Source of the DNA: Capronia americana
Lineage: Eukaryota > Ascomycota > Eurotiomycetes > Chaetothyriales > Herpotrichiellaceae
Direction of reading: 5' to 3'
Assembly: GCA_016110215.1 (NCBI GenBank)
Contig: JADWQD010000003.1
Span: forward strand, 2,976,001-3,040,000
DNA length: 64,000 nucleotides
The notes beneath the pieces were generated by a model. The model did not search any database, was not told the DNA's origin, and saw nothing but the letters and a program-made list of their open reading frames with translations. Both the position numbers and the translations under genes were made by a program. Positions 30,497 through 41,768 of this stretch are shown in pieces; the stretch's first letter is position 1; each line of letters begins with the position of its first letter.

Positions 30497-31952
30497 ATGT
30501 CTACCAAGTACCTCTTCGTGTCGGTCCCGTCGAGCATAACGCCCTCGGGCCACAAAGACGACGCCCTCGCCGCGTTAGAGAAAGCCGCGAACCCTTCCAA
30601 CGGCACGGTGCTACCACTCGCAGTCCCCGAGTTCAAGGTCGGCACCCTCGATGCTTTACTACAGCAGTCCGACGAGCTGGCGAAGCTGGGAGGGATGTGT
30701 CACAGCGTGGTGAGCAAGGTGGGGGAAACGTTGAAGAACGTGCTAGACGGGGACGAGACGAAGATTGCCATGCATAAGACTGTCAACGATAGTATGTTCT
30801 CTAAGCACAAACGTGACTGTTGGTAGCAAGCGAGAAGGAGGACGCCATGCTGACCCCGGTGTGCCATCACGATAGAACCGCTCGACCAGTATCTCCGCAC
30901 CTTCTCATGGAACAAAGTCAAATACCGCGCCGATAGACCTATAGCCGAGCTGATTGATCTGCTACAAAAGGTGCGCCTTCCGTCGTTCTGCCATGGCGTG
31001 GTAGCAACAGAAAAGAAAAAAACACTCTCACACACGGTCGCGGGAAATGGTGGGATGATGTTACTGACGCGTGTGCGAAACAGGAAGCCAATTCAATAGA
31101 CAACGACGTCCGCTCCAAATACAACCAGTACAACTCGCTGCGCACGCAGCTCCAGACCCTCACGCGCCGGCAGCAGGGCAACCTGTCGACGAAGTCCCTC
31201 CTCTCCGTCGTCCAGCCCTCGATCCTGGTGCAGAACCAACACTCGGAGCACCTGGAGACGCACCTCGTGGCCGTCCCCAACGGCAATGTCAAGGAATTCA
31301 TGCGCAGTTACGAAACGCTGGCGCCGATGGTGGTGCCCCGCTCGGCGCAGTTCGTCGCCCAAGACGACGAGTTCAGCTTGTACGCGGTGACGACGTTTAG
31401 GAAACACTCGGCCGAGTTCATCCACAAGGTGCGCGAGAGGAAGTGGGTGCCGCGGGACTATAAATTCAAGGAAGGCGGCAAGGAGGAGGAGGAAAGGGAG
31501 TTGAAGAAGACCGAGGCCGAGGAGAAGAGGGTTTGGGGCGAGGCGCTGAGACTGGGCCGCACCGGCTGGTCCGAGGCCGTCATGTGCCTTGTCCATGTGG
31601 TTGTGTTGAGGGTGTTTGTCGAGACGGTGTTGCGGTATGGCTTGCCGCTGGATTTCGTGGGCGTTTTAATCAAGGTAAGTCCTAACCCATGGGAGTATTT
31701 GTGTGAAAACACCTGCGCTGTAATAGAACGCTAACGGGCAATGGGACGGTCTAGACGGATAGCAAGCGCGAGAAGAATGTCCGCAAGGGTCTCGACAACG
31801 AGTACTCATACCTGGCCGGCAATGCGTTCGGACGAGATAAGAAGGGCAGAGTGATGAAGGATGAGGGCATGGGCCAGCAAGACATGGTCGCCGGCGGGGG
31901 TGACCAGGGAGAGTACTCTGCCTACGTGTGTTATGACATTGATGTCGATTGA
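30497..31952 (+). CDS. VMA5: V-type proton ATPase subunit C
   Basis: Subunit C links the V1 and V0 sectors of the vacuolar proton pump and controls their reversible assembly. Four exons, 30497-30791, 30876-30970, 31084-31674 and 31755-31952, give 392 aa, the exact family size. Recognisable segments are FVSVPSS near the start, TFSWNKVKYR in exon 2, and in exon 3 SLLSVVQPSILV, HLETHLVAVP, KWVPRDYKF and LRVFVETVLRYGLP. Introns are 84, 113 and 80 nt, each with GT-AG borders and a consistent phase. The end reads GEYSAYVCYDIDVD. It converges with the SMN gene downstream. Confidence 0.96.
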
Positions 31953-32344
31953 GCTTGAGGTCGAGGTTTTGACGCGGCAAGAGGGGAAGGGAGCAAAGGA
32001 AGCGAAAGGACAAAGGGACGGAAAGGAGAAGAAGTGATGGCAACTGTAGGATTTCACTACCTGCTACACGAGAAAGTCGCAATTAGAGCCTCGAGCATGA
32101 AGCAGCGTGCCATAGCATGCTGTGTGTGTGTGCTGTGCTGTGATATGCTATGCTATGATATATCACCATGCCCTACCTACCCAACCCATCACACGTGTCA
32201 GTTTCAGTCCGGTAGAGTAATCCGTACCATTTCCCCCCCCTCTCTCTGTCTGGAATCGCAGATTGCCCATTCATGCATGCATCCATGCATGTACGCATGG
32301 TAGGTACAGTATTAGGATCCGATTTCGCGTCCCGTAGCATGAGC

Positions 32345-32374
32345 ATGGGCGTGGGCGTGGGCATGGGCATGGAC
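32345..32374. repeat. RTGGGC hexamer repeat
   Basis: About five imperfect copies of RTGGGC in the intergenic region after VMA5. Confidence 0.8.
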
Positions 32375-32445
32375 GAGAGCAACTTAACTACCCAACCACA
32401 GTTAAACAGGAGTCCATCGACCTCCTCATCCTCCATCCACAAGAA

Positions 32446-32480
32446 CAAGCACAAGCGCAAGCGCAAGTGCAAGTGCAAGC
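32446..32480. repeat. CAAGYR hexamer repeat
   Basis: About six imperfect copies of a CAAGNN hexamer, part of the same low-complexity region. Confidence 0.8.
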
Positions 32481-32502
32481 ATACGCTCCTCCTCTCCAAC
32501 AG

Positions 32503-32555
32503 TCTTTTTCTTTTTTTTTTCTTTTTCCGTTCCTCTCTCTCTCTCTCTTCTTTTT
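32503..32555. repeat. polypyrimidine tract with T and CT runs
   Basis: A continuous pyrimidine-rich run with a T10 stretch and about eight CT dinucleotides. Could affect DNA structure, or be simple slippage. Confidence 0.8.
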
Positions 32556-32999
32556 GGAGGAGTGCCGCGCCGCCGCCCCTTGGCCGAACGGGACCGAGAC
32601 CGATCCAAGCAAGCAAGATCCGTTGCAGTCCTGTCCTGTCCTGTCGTCTCCTGTCGGTTTATGCTTGTGTCTTCAGTGCTCTCTGCTCTCGAGACAACAG
32701 ACGCGGTGTAGATGAGCGGGACTTGCACGTCTCTCACGTGTAATGCATTGCCTGAGCGTGTCGTCTAGTTGCTTAGACTCGCTCGTTCGTTGTTTTGTTC
32801 TCTGCTTGTTGTTCGCTGCTTGCTGCTTAATGCTTGGTACTCGTTTTTCGTCCCTTGTCGTGACTGTCTGTCGGTTCATCTATCTGCCTTTCCCTCGCGT
32901 TCTCCGTTCTCCAGAACACGCATACCGGGCAGCAGCGTGACAGTCACAGCCACAGCCACAGCAACAGCAGCAGGCACAGTGCCAGTGCATCATCCCATA

Positions 33000-33880
33000 T
33001 CATTGACTTTGATGTTGATGTTGATGTTGGTGTTGAGGTTGAGATTGAGATTGAGCCTGACCCTGAGCCTGGCGTTGCCCGTCGTACAACCCTGAATAAT
33101 ACCCGGCCCAGTAATACGCCATCTTGATGTTCTCGAGCGTTTGGTCCAGGGCAGGTGGCGGTAGCGGATGAGGTGGACCTTTTCACGCGCGGAAAAGTCA
33201 GCATTGTGTCAACGTACCATGTACCGTGCAACATGTAGCATGTAGCATGTAGAGAGAAAGAGGGGGCCGGGGATTTGGGATAGCATGATCGAATATACCA
33301 AGATAGAGGGAAATGGATCCTGACCTTTTTCCATGGGTGCATTAGCTTTTGAGGTCAAGTTCGGATCCCCAGGCGACAAGCCTGGTCCTATCATCGGGGC
33401 AGGGGCAGTGACATCGACACCGACACCGACAGCAACATCTGTGACGGAGGGCTCTGCCTCCTCGACGACCTCCCCCTCCTCGGCGTCGTCCTCTCCATCT
33501 CCATCTCCATCTCCACCTCCAGTTCGGGTCTTGACACCGTTAACCGCACCGACACGGCCATTCGTTCCGTCCATGTCCATGTCTGCGACAGGAACATCGC
33601 CTTCAGATTGACCGGACTTCCGTGGCGCGCGGGTCTGCTGTTGCTGCTCGTCGTCGTCGTCGTCGTTGTCCTCCAGTTCACCGGCTTCCGCTCGCCGAAG
33701 AATCTCCTCGACGTCTTCCCCCCGAGCGTGGATACTGTGGTAGTACTCGTACTCTGCGAGGGCGTCGTTCCACGAGCGGATGAGTGCCGAGTCGTCCCAG
33801 ATTTCGGCCTGGCTTAGCGGGCGCGTGTCGCTGGCTGGGGTCGTGTGTTTGGTCTTTTGTCTCTTTTTCTTGGAATGCAT
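33000..33880 (-). CDS. smn1: survival motor neuron (SMN) homologue
   Basis: SMN is the core of the complex that loads Sm proteins onto spliceosomal snRNAs. Two exons, 33325-33880 and 33000-33178, with a 146-nt intron give 244 aa. After a basic start (MHSKKKRQK), residues about 27-52 form the Gemin2-binding helix with IWDDSALIRSWNDALAEYE. A long acidic, Gly/Asp-rich low-complexity middle follows, partly encoded by GAT/GGA-type repeats. Exon 2 has the YG box, NIKMAYYWAGYYSGLYDG, the oligomerisation helix, which makes the assignment firm. As in fission yeast Smn1, there is no Tudor domain. The last about 30 residues are a Gln/His repeat. Fungal SMN genes are easily missed because only the two ends are conserved. 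Confidence 0.93.
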
Positions 33881-33917
33881 CGAGGTGAGTCGAGGTGAGT
33901 CGAGTCGAGTCGAGTCG
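33881..33917. repeat. GAGTC/GAGGT tandem repeat in the SMN 5' leader
   Basis: Two copies of CGAGGTGAGT and then three to four copies of CGAGT, immediately upstream of the SMN start codon. Confidence 0.85.
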
Positions 33918-34829
33918 GTCTAGATCTAATGCCTGGCCGGATGGAGCTGTACCGTAGTATTAAATGATCATCCGTGTTTTTATCACTGTGCTCTCTTGTG
34001 GGAAGTTTTGTGTCTGGTGCCGTGCAGTTGGTTGCCGTGCGTGATTCCTGCTCCGGTCGAGTATGTCGCCGCGAGGCGACTTTCGCTTGTTTCGTTTCAT
34101 ACATCGGCCGACCAAGGACTCAGTATCCATGTCCATCTTACCAATTACGGGACTTTCAGAGTAGGCGAGGAGTGGGTGAGCGAGTCAAGCTGGCTCCAGG
34201 CGTATCTATCATCATACTGTGTGATCTCCTAGGAAGCTGCGCACAGCCCGATGGCAACGAAACCCGACTATTCTCTCTCCCGCCCATGGACTCTTCGCAA
34301 GTTACTGAAGGCAAGGGCCGTCATGTGATTATTCGACTGTAGATAAAACAACTAAATGGGGTATCTATATCCAAGAAGAAAGATGTTTCAAACTGCTGCT
34401 CGTCTCACTGATCAACAAGCAACTCCTCAGCTGCGGAGCCTCCTGGCTTCAAGTACACGGTTTGCCTGAATGAATAGTCATAGTCGTACAGGGTGAAACA
34501 AATGGTACCATCTTCAGCTCAGCTCGGCCTCGCCCAGAAACAGAGAAATTTCACCGTCGACAAAGATTCGAGTCGCTCCAAATGCCCAGCAACAGGTCCA
34601 ATAGAAGCAAGTTGACGCTGAAAGTGGTGAAATAGGAAGACAGTGGGTTTGAAGCGAGTGGTGATGCTGGTTGTGGAGAACCGAAACCAAATGCGATGCT
34701 CGCTTGCTGTGTGAATGCTGTCAAAAAAAAAAAAGATTCCGTTCCATATGCTCGGAAGATGTCTAGGCCAGCAGACATTGTTCCTGTAGGTTGTTCAGTC
34801 CTTGAATTCGGGACTGTGAGGTGCAGTGC
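33918..34829. other. intergenic, about 0.9 kb
   Basis: SMN upstream region and 3' flank of the giant repeat-protein gene. It includes a run of 12 A at 34723-34734. No gene recognised. Confidence 0.5.
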
Positions 34830-37800
34830 TCAGAAAAGACCACCGAGGAAACTCTTCCTCTTGCTGTCGTTCCGGCCGCCCAATGCAGGGCGGCCATCCC
34901 AGGTCTTGACGGGTGCTTCGTCGTAGCCGTAGCCCCGATCATCGGCGTGGTCACGCTCCCTTCGCCGTCGTCTCTCTCTTCGGTCGCGCTCGTCGCTGCC
35001 GCCACTGGCCGACTTGCCTTCTCCGCGACGCGAGCTCTTTCTCCGCGCACGGTAGTCTTCGATCTCGGCTTCCGTCATGCCCGCATATTTGTCGCGGTGA
35101 CGACTGCTGCGTTTGTGCTCCTCATCGTCTGCTGCGGCCCGCGGTCTCTCCCCGCTTGGGTCGAGTACCGTACCCTCGACGGGCGGGATCTCCGGTGGCT
35201 CGTCCGCCTGAGAGTTGACCCATGAGCTAGTCTTGTTGGCTGGGGGTGCGATTCCTCGGCCACTACCACTCCGCGATTCGTGATACTCCTCGACCAGGGC
35301 GCTGGACTTCTTGCGGCTTGATCGGTAAGGGTCGTCCTTGGTTTTCCGGCCCTCCTTGCGTCTTCTCCGTTCGTCTTCGTCCGCATAATACGACTTGCGA
35401 CGATCTTCTTTAGAAACCTCGTAGGGGACACCTTGTTCAGCCTCCAATTGAGCGCGCAACCGCCTCCGTTCTTCTCGCTTTCGGTCCGCCTCTGCCTGGG
35501 CTTCTGCCTCCTCTTGTGCGATACGCGCTTCTCGCGCGGCGCGTCGAGCTCTCTTTTCTTCCCGTCGTCGTTCCTCTTCCAACTGTTCTCGCCTCTCACG
35601 CTCGCGGGCTTTCCGTTGACGCGCTTCGAGATCCGCCTTCTCGCGTTCCCTTCTTTCTTTCCGCCTGAGATCCCGCTCTACTCGGTCCGCTTCCTCCGCC
35701 TGATCACGAGCGTCGCGCCTCGCTCTCCGCTCCGCACGCCGAGCTTCGATATCGGCGTCCGTTTCCGCAGGGGCATCGGTAGTGAGCTCATCGCCATCCA
35801 CAGCACGAGATCGTCTGATGGACTTGCTCTTCGTCCGAATGGGCAGATCTTCAGCGTCGGTAAGCGTGTGGCTCCTAGATCGTTCGACTGCAGGTCGCGG
35901 CCCGCCGAAGAGGCCACCGAAGAAGCCAGTCGACTTCTTGGAGGCAGTATTGCTCCGCCTCAGCGCAGGTGGATGGTCCACGAAAGCCATGTCGTCCGGG
36001 CCGCTTGTGACCAATGGATCGGCCTGTGTTGGGCTCTCGACCATCACCACATCATCATCGTGGGAGAAATTCTTGCTGTGCGACTTAATCTGTGAATGGG
36101 AAATCTTTCCGTCAGCATGGACCTCCCTGGCGAAATCGGGCGACCACGGAGGACGCGCAACCCTGCCATGAAGCTGCAAGGAGGACTGGGTGCCTACCTC
36201 TTTCTTTGCTTTACTGGATTTGGACTTTGGCTTTGCGGCACCGGCCACGCCATTAACAAGCCCCGGATTGTCATTGGTGTGGATCATCACCATGTCATCA
36301 TCGTCAATGGGGTATGGATCGGGAATGGCTAGTAGGGAGACGTTAGCGATACGAGCGTCGGGCGGCGATAGAACTTCACACTTACCGGAAGGGTTCTTCT
36401 TGACGGACGGACGACGCTCGATCCTGCTAGACCTCATGCCCATGATCTTGGCTGCCTTGTCGGTTATCGGAGGCTCATCCTCAGGAGGAGGGGACGAAAA
36501 GCCGTCAACCGACTGACGTCTCGACGATGGTCTGGAGCTTGCTGCGCTGCTGGGTCTCCGACTTATACTTGTCTTGGAACGGGCCATAGCAGAGGGCGGT
36601 GGTCCACCGAACATGAAGTTGGAGAAAGAAGGACCGCGGGTGGTCTTTGGTCTTTCGGCTTTCTTGGCCTTCGCGTCCTTGTCGGAGCCCGACGACTTGG
36701 ATAGCTTTTCAGCTTCCCTTCTGTCCTCTTGCTCCTTCTCCTTGGGGGTCCGGGTGGACTTCGACCTTGCAAGGCCAGAAGGGGACTTCTCTTTCTTCGG
36801 CGGCGGCGGCGGCATATCCTCGTTGTCCTTGGGCTTTTCTTTGGCCGATTTCTTTGGCGCGGGTGCTGCAGCCCAGAATCCCCAAGAAGCGGTCGCGGAT
36901 CGTTCGACCCTGGGGCGCTCCTTCTTCGTCGCTTTCTTGTCTTCTGGTGGCGGCGAGGCTCCCTTGGCGGGCGCCGGGGCTTCTTCGACAAGACCGAGAT
37001 CCTCGACGGCTGATTCCTTGGGAGTGGTCGTCTTGGACTTTGCAACTTTCTTCTCCGCAGTCTTGGCTTTCGCTCTGGGCTTCTCAGGTGACGGGGGGTC
37101 GGCTGGTGGATTGTAGTAGAGGTCGTCGTCAATGTCGTCGTCAAACGCGCCGGGGAAGCTACCAGGGACCGAGTCTTTGGATTTCTTTCCTTCGGCAACG
37201 GGAGACGCGTCTTTGGCGGGCGGCTTCGTGGCCTTGCTGGAAGCTGCCTTGGTCTTGCCGCTGGTTGCCTTGTCGACTCGCTTCTTTTCCTCTTTGGGCG
37301 AAGGGGCGTCGTCTAGCGGAGGCAACTCCTTAGTCAGCCCTGCGTCGGCCGTCTTCGACTTCTTTCCGCCCTCTTCTTTCTTGCCTTCCAACGCTTTGAT
37401 GCGGTCCGCGACCGACGACGAGAATTTAGTCTTGGTAGAGGTCGCAGTGGCCGTCATCGCCTTCGCAACCTTGGATGAAGAAGAGGTCGGCTTCTCAAGG
37501 TCGAACCCAGAGTCCACGTCTCTCGACAGGTCAGCTAGTGCATCGTCCTCATTGGCCCAGTCTTGTTTAGCAATTTCCTTTTTCGAGGCTGAGTCCTTCT
37601 TGCCAGCTGTCTTTTTGCTGGTCGACGCGTTACCCCAGGATCCAAAATAGTCGTCTTCCACCTTGTCTTCGGCCGGCTCCTCCTTGCGGGATGGCGTCTT
37701 TGTCAGTTTCGACCCTTTGGCCGACTTCGACGCCGGCGTGGGCGCGTCCAGAAAATCCATGAGCTCGTCCGCATCTTTCCCCTTGCTGGCTTTCGCTTCA

Positions 37801-40800
37801 GTCTTGGAAGATTTGGCTCCCTTCTTCTTGGAGCTCTTAGCGGCCGCCGCCTCCTCGGCCGCACGTGCTGCCTCAGCCGCGGCCTCCTCAGCCAGACGCG
37901 CCTCCTCAGCCTCGGCCTCTTCAGCCTCGCGAGCTCGCCACTCTTCTTCTTCTTTTCTCGCCTGCTCCTCGGCTTCCTTCTTGGCTTTGGCCTCCCTTTC
38001 TTTCTTGGTCAGCTTAGTCGTGGCGGACGTGCCGAAGCCCCACATGCTCTTCGTGACACCAGCCGGAGTCTCGTCTGGTAACGGTTCCTCGAAGGAGGTA
38101 ATACCACCGAAGTCATCCACCTCCTTGGTCTTCTTTGTCTTCTCCTTTCCGCTCGATGTCTTGGAGAGGGCACTTTTTTTAGACGATGCTTTGCTCTTCA
38201 CCGTGGTAAGATCTGCCCAGGTGTCTCCCGCGATTTCTTCGTCTAGCGTTTCGACTGGTCGCGGTTCAGGAGTGAGACCCTGAGCTGGCGGGCTGGGAGC
38301 AGGAGGGGGAAGATCGTCCTTCGCTTTGGACTTTTTGCTGGCCTTTTGGTCTTTCGCTCCCCAAGAACCCCAGATATCATCCTCAACGGTAGTTGAGACC
38401 TTCTCAACTGGTTTGGGTTCGTCAAAATCGGTGAAGCCTTTCTTCTTGGCGTCTTTGGTAGTCTTCTTCTTGTCTTTGGTGGCAGTGCCCCAGGAGCCCC
38501 AGATGTCATCCTTCTTGACTTCCGCAGGCTCTGGATCAACAGACGCCTCGGGCTCAGGCTCAGGCTCAGGCTCGACAACCACGGCTGCTGGGCCTTTCTT
38601 CTTAGCTTCTTTCTCCTTTTTCTTCCTCTCCTTTGCCGAGAGGCCGAAGAAGCCGTCATCCTCTTTGGCCTCCACGATTGGCTCGGGCTCCAACGGCGGA
38701 GGAGGTGGAACAGGCTCGTCATCAAAGTCTAGGAAGTCTTTCTTCTTCGAGTCTTTCTTTTTCTTCTTGTCGGCGGAAGTGACAGCTCCCCATGTGCCCC
38801 AGGTATCATTGTCCTTGGCCTGGGTTTCTTGGGATTCACCCACCACTGGCTCATCAATGGGATCGAGGAAAGCGCTCTTCTTCACATCCTTGTCCTTCTT
38901 TTTCTTGTCCTTTGACGAAAAGCCAAAACTTCCCCAGGTATCGTCCTGTTGGGCTTCCGACACGGGAGGTGGAGGCGGCACTGGTGGCTCTTCCACTGGG
39001 TCCTGAACGCCTTTCTTCTTCGATTTTTTCTTCTCTTTGGCAGAGAAGCCCCAGCCGTCGTCCACTTGCTCTTTCACGACAGGTTCCGGTTCGGGTGGTG
39101 GTGGCGGAGGTTCATCGTCGAAATCAATGAAGCCCTTCTTCTTGTTCTTCTTGTCTTTCGTAGATGTCCCCCATCCTCCAAAACCCCACGTATTATCTTC
39201 TTTGACTTCTGGTTCAGGTTCCGGTTCTATTACCGGCTCCGGTGCTGGCGCCGGTTCTATCATCGGGGGCTCTTCGCCTGGGAGGAGCAAGCCCTTCCTC
39301 TTGGCCTCTTTTTCTTTCTTTTTCCGGTCCTTGGCAGACAGGTTTTCCCAGCCGGTAGTATCGGCGTAGAGATCAGCGTAGAGATCTTTTGCCGGTTCAG
39401 GTTCAGGTTCAGGCTCAACCTCAAGGATTGGATCTGGAATCGAGGGCTCGGGACTTGCCAATTTGCCCTTCTTCCCTTTCTTGTCTTTTTTGCCAGTTGA
39501 GCTCCATATGTCATCCGTCTCGACTGGAACCTCGGGGGCGGGTGGGGGCGGAGGTGGCTCTTCTTCAACGACGGCTCCCCTTTTACCCTTTTTCTCCTTC
39601 TTTCCCTTTGTCGTTGTTTCATCCACTGCAGGTGGCTCACTCTTGGTGTCGGCAGTGGCAGTCAAGTCCACGGATGCAGACAGATCCTCGATGCCAGACT
39701 TCTTGCTTTTTTTGTCCTTCTTCTTCCCTCCCCACGCTGAAGACATCCAGTCATCGCCTTCCCCAGCTGCAGCGTCTGGCTCAGGTGCGGGAGTGGGAGC
39801 GGCTAAAAGATCATCATTGTCGTTGAAGTCGCTGAACATGCTCTTCTTGGTCTTCTTGTCCTTCTTGCCCGTCCCGAAGCCCCAGTCGAAGCTATTGTCC
39901 GCCGTCCCATCGTCAACAGCCGCATCCTTGGTCTCGACAACGGGCTCCTCGGCAATGCCTTTCTTGCCCTTCTTTTTGTCTTTCTTGCCTGTCGAGTAAG
40001 CCCAATCGTCTCCTGCCGCGGCTGGCTCCGGTTCTACAGGAGCAGGTGGCGGAGGCGGAGGCTCGGGGTCTTCATCCCAAGAAAACCCCTTTTTCTTCTT
40101 GTCTTTCTTTGATGTCGACGTCGCCCATGCGCCCAGGAGATCGTCGTCTTTCGATCCGGGGTCAACAGCCGCGGCCTGTTCGTCAGATTTGGCGTCCTTC
40201 TTCTTCTTGTTGTCCTTTTTGTTGACAGTGGAGAAACCCCAGGCATCGTCTGTGGGTTTGTTATCACCAACGTCGCCGTCGAAGCCTAAATTTTTATCTC
40301 CGGCATCCAAATCGCCAAAATCAAATCCGTAAGATGTCGTGGTCTTTTTCTTCGACTTGTTGCCAACGGACCAAGGATTGTTGTCCCCGAGGCCGGCCGA
40401 CTCTTCCTTTTTGTCGGTGTCCTTCTTGGAAGCCTTGTCGTTGGCTTTTGTCGCTCCATTGTCGAGGGACCCAAAGTCCCACGTCTTACCCCACGCACCA
40501 AAGCCTCCGGTATCCTTCTTCGTGTCCATGCCGCCGAAGCTAAAATCCAGCTTTGGGGCGCTGTCATCGAGGCTGATGTCCTGAAATGTGGCTGCCGCTG
40601 GAGGATCGGGGACAGACGGGGGTGGGTCGTCGGCACCCTGAGTAGTTAGTATATTCTGCAAGTGGCTTCCGAGTTATTCGAGGACATACCTTTTTGCCCT
40701 TCTTCTTTTTGTCCTTCTTAGTCGTAAAGCCTGTTGTCCAGTCATCTTCCGCAGCAGCATTGTTGACATCGTCGGCCCAGCTGAGTGACTGAGCAGCAGC

Positions 40801-41768
40801 CTGTTCCTCCTCTTGCCGCTTTCGTTCCTCCTCCTCCTGCCTCTTCTGCTCCTCCTCCTCCTGCCTTTTCCGTTCCTCCTCCTCTTGCTTCTTCTTGCTC
40901 TTCTTTTTATTCTTCTTGCCGCCACCCATATCCCATTCATCTTCGTCCCCCCCACCCCCGTCATTGTGGTCATCCCCACCACCGCCGCCATCGCCCCCGG
41001 CGCTACCTCCCTGGTCACCGCCGCCATCTCCAGCACCATCTGCACCATCACCGGCGGCACCGCCATTTCCGTCGTTGTCTGATTCGAGCCATTTCGCCTG
41101 CTGTTGAGCCTTCGCGGCCTTCTTGGCAGCCTTCTTGCCTCTGGTCTGTATGCCGGTGGTATCTCCAAAATTTATGTTGAAGTCCATCGTTGCGACCGTG
41201 TCCTTGGGTCCCCTGGCGGTGGATACAGGTCGGGGTTGATCCCAAGTGGCGCCGAGCTGGGCGTACGCGAGGGGTTCAGACAATTCTTCCGAAGTGAGCG
41301 GGTCTTCGGTGGGTAGTACCGGCGGGGAGCTTCCATAAGGCTGGGGGATGTCTGATAGTTCTTGTAACAAGGCTGCGACCAGCGCAGCTGCTTTTATATA
41401 TGCATCGTAGTGGGGGATTGTATGCTATGGTCTGCGTTAGGCGAGGGCCCAAGTGCGAGGGAGGAAGTAAGAAAAGGAGCGGGATCTCGAGGTAGAAGAA
41501 TTAAAGGCAAGCCTCGACGATTCGCGTTAGGATGGGAGGATGTCTTGCATACCCGTTGTGCTGGCTTGCAGTGCTCGAGCATGGCGGTGTGCATGCGATA
41601 GCGCCAATCGGCATTTCGTCGTGTTGGAGAAATAAATACAGCCTCCCCCATCTTGTAAAATCGCGGGCATTCAGCCTCAGCCCTTGCCATCGTGCAACAG
41701 TTCGGGATCCTTGGTGGATATAACGCGTTTTCGCTGGCGGCGGGCGTCGTGGCGACTAGAGCCGCCAT
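34830..41768 (-). CDS. giant WG/lysine-rich repeat protein, about 2,197 aa
   Basis: Function unknown. The model has five exons: 41553-41768, 40690-41424, 36386-40637, 36198-36328 and 34830-36089. The total divides exactly by three. Exon 1 and the start of exon 2 look folded (RYRMHTAMLEHCKPAQR, then AYIKAAALVAALLQEL). A Gly/Asp-rich stretch and a charged coiled coil (EEEERKRQEEEE type) follow. Then come roughly 17 diverged modules of 50-70 residues with the order: acidic D-D-x-W-G, small polar residues, a KDKKKKKGKK-like basic block, an FxDFDDEP-like acidic patch and a run of prolines with EPEP. The C-terminal third is Lys/Ser-rich, then a long Arg/Glu coiled coil, ending in KSFLGGLF. Introns 36090-36197 and 36329-36385 are multiples of three and leave the frame open, so they could be retained. 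Similar architecture occurs in fungal septum or scaffold proteins annotated as 'involucrin repeat', but I cannot assign it. Confidence 0.8.

Larger units (their letters stand above)
31953..32999. other. low-complexity intergenic region between convergent genes
   Basis: About 1 kb between the 3' ends of VMA5 and the SMN gene, full of short tandem and pyrimidine-rich repeats (TGTG runs, RTGGGC, CAAGYR, CT tracts, TCCTG and GTTGAT units). No gene recognised. Confidence 0.6.

Noticed and set aside
35433..39999. Several long plus-strand frames
   Set aside because: Antisense shadows of the lysine/acidic repeat gene; Ser/Phe-rich mirror translations.
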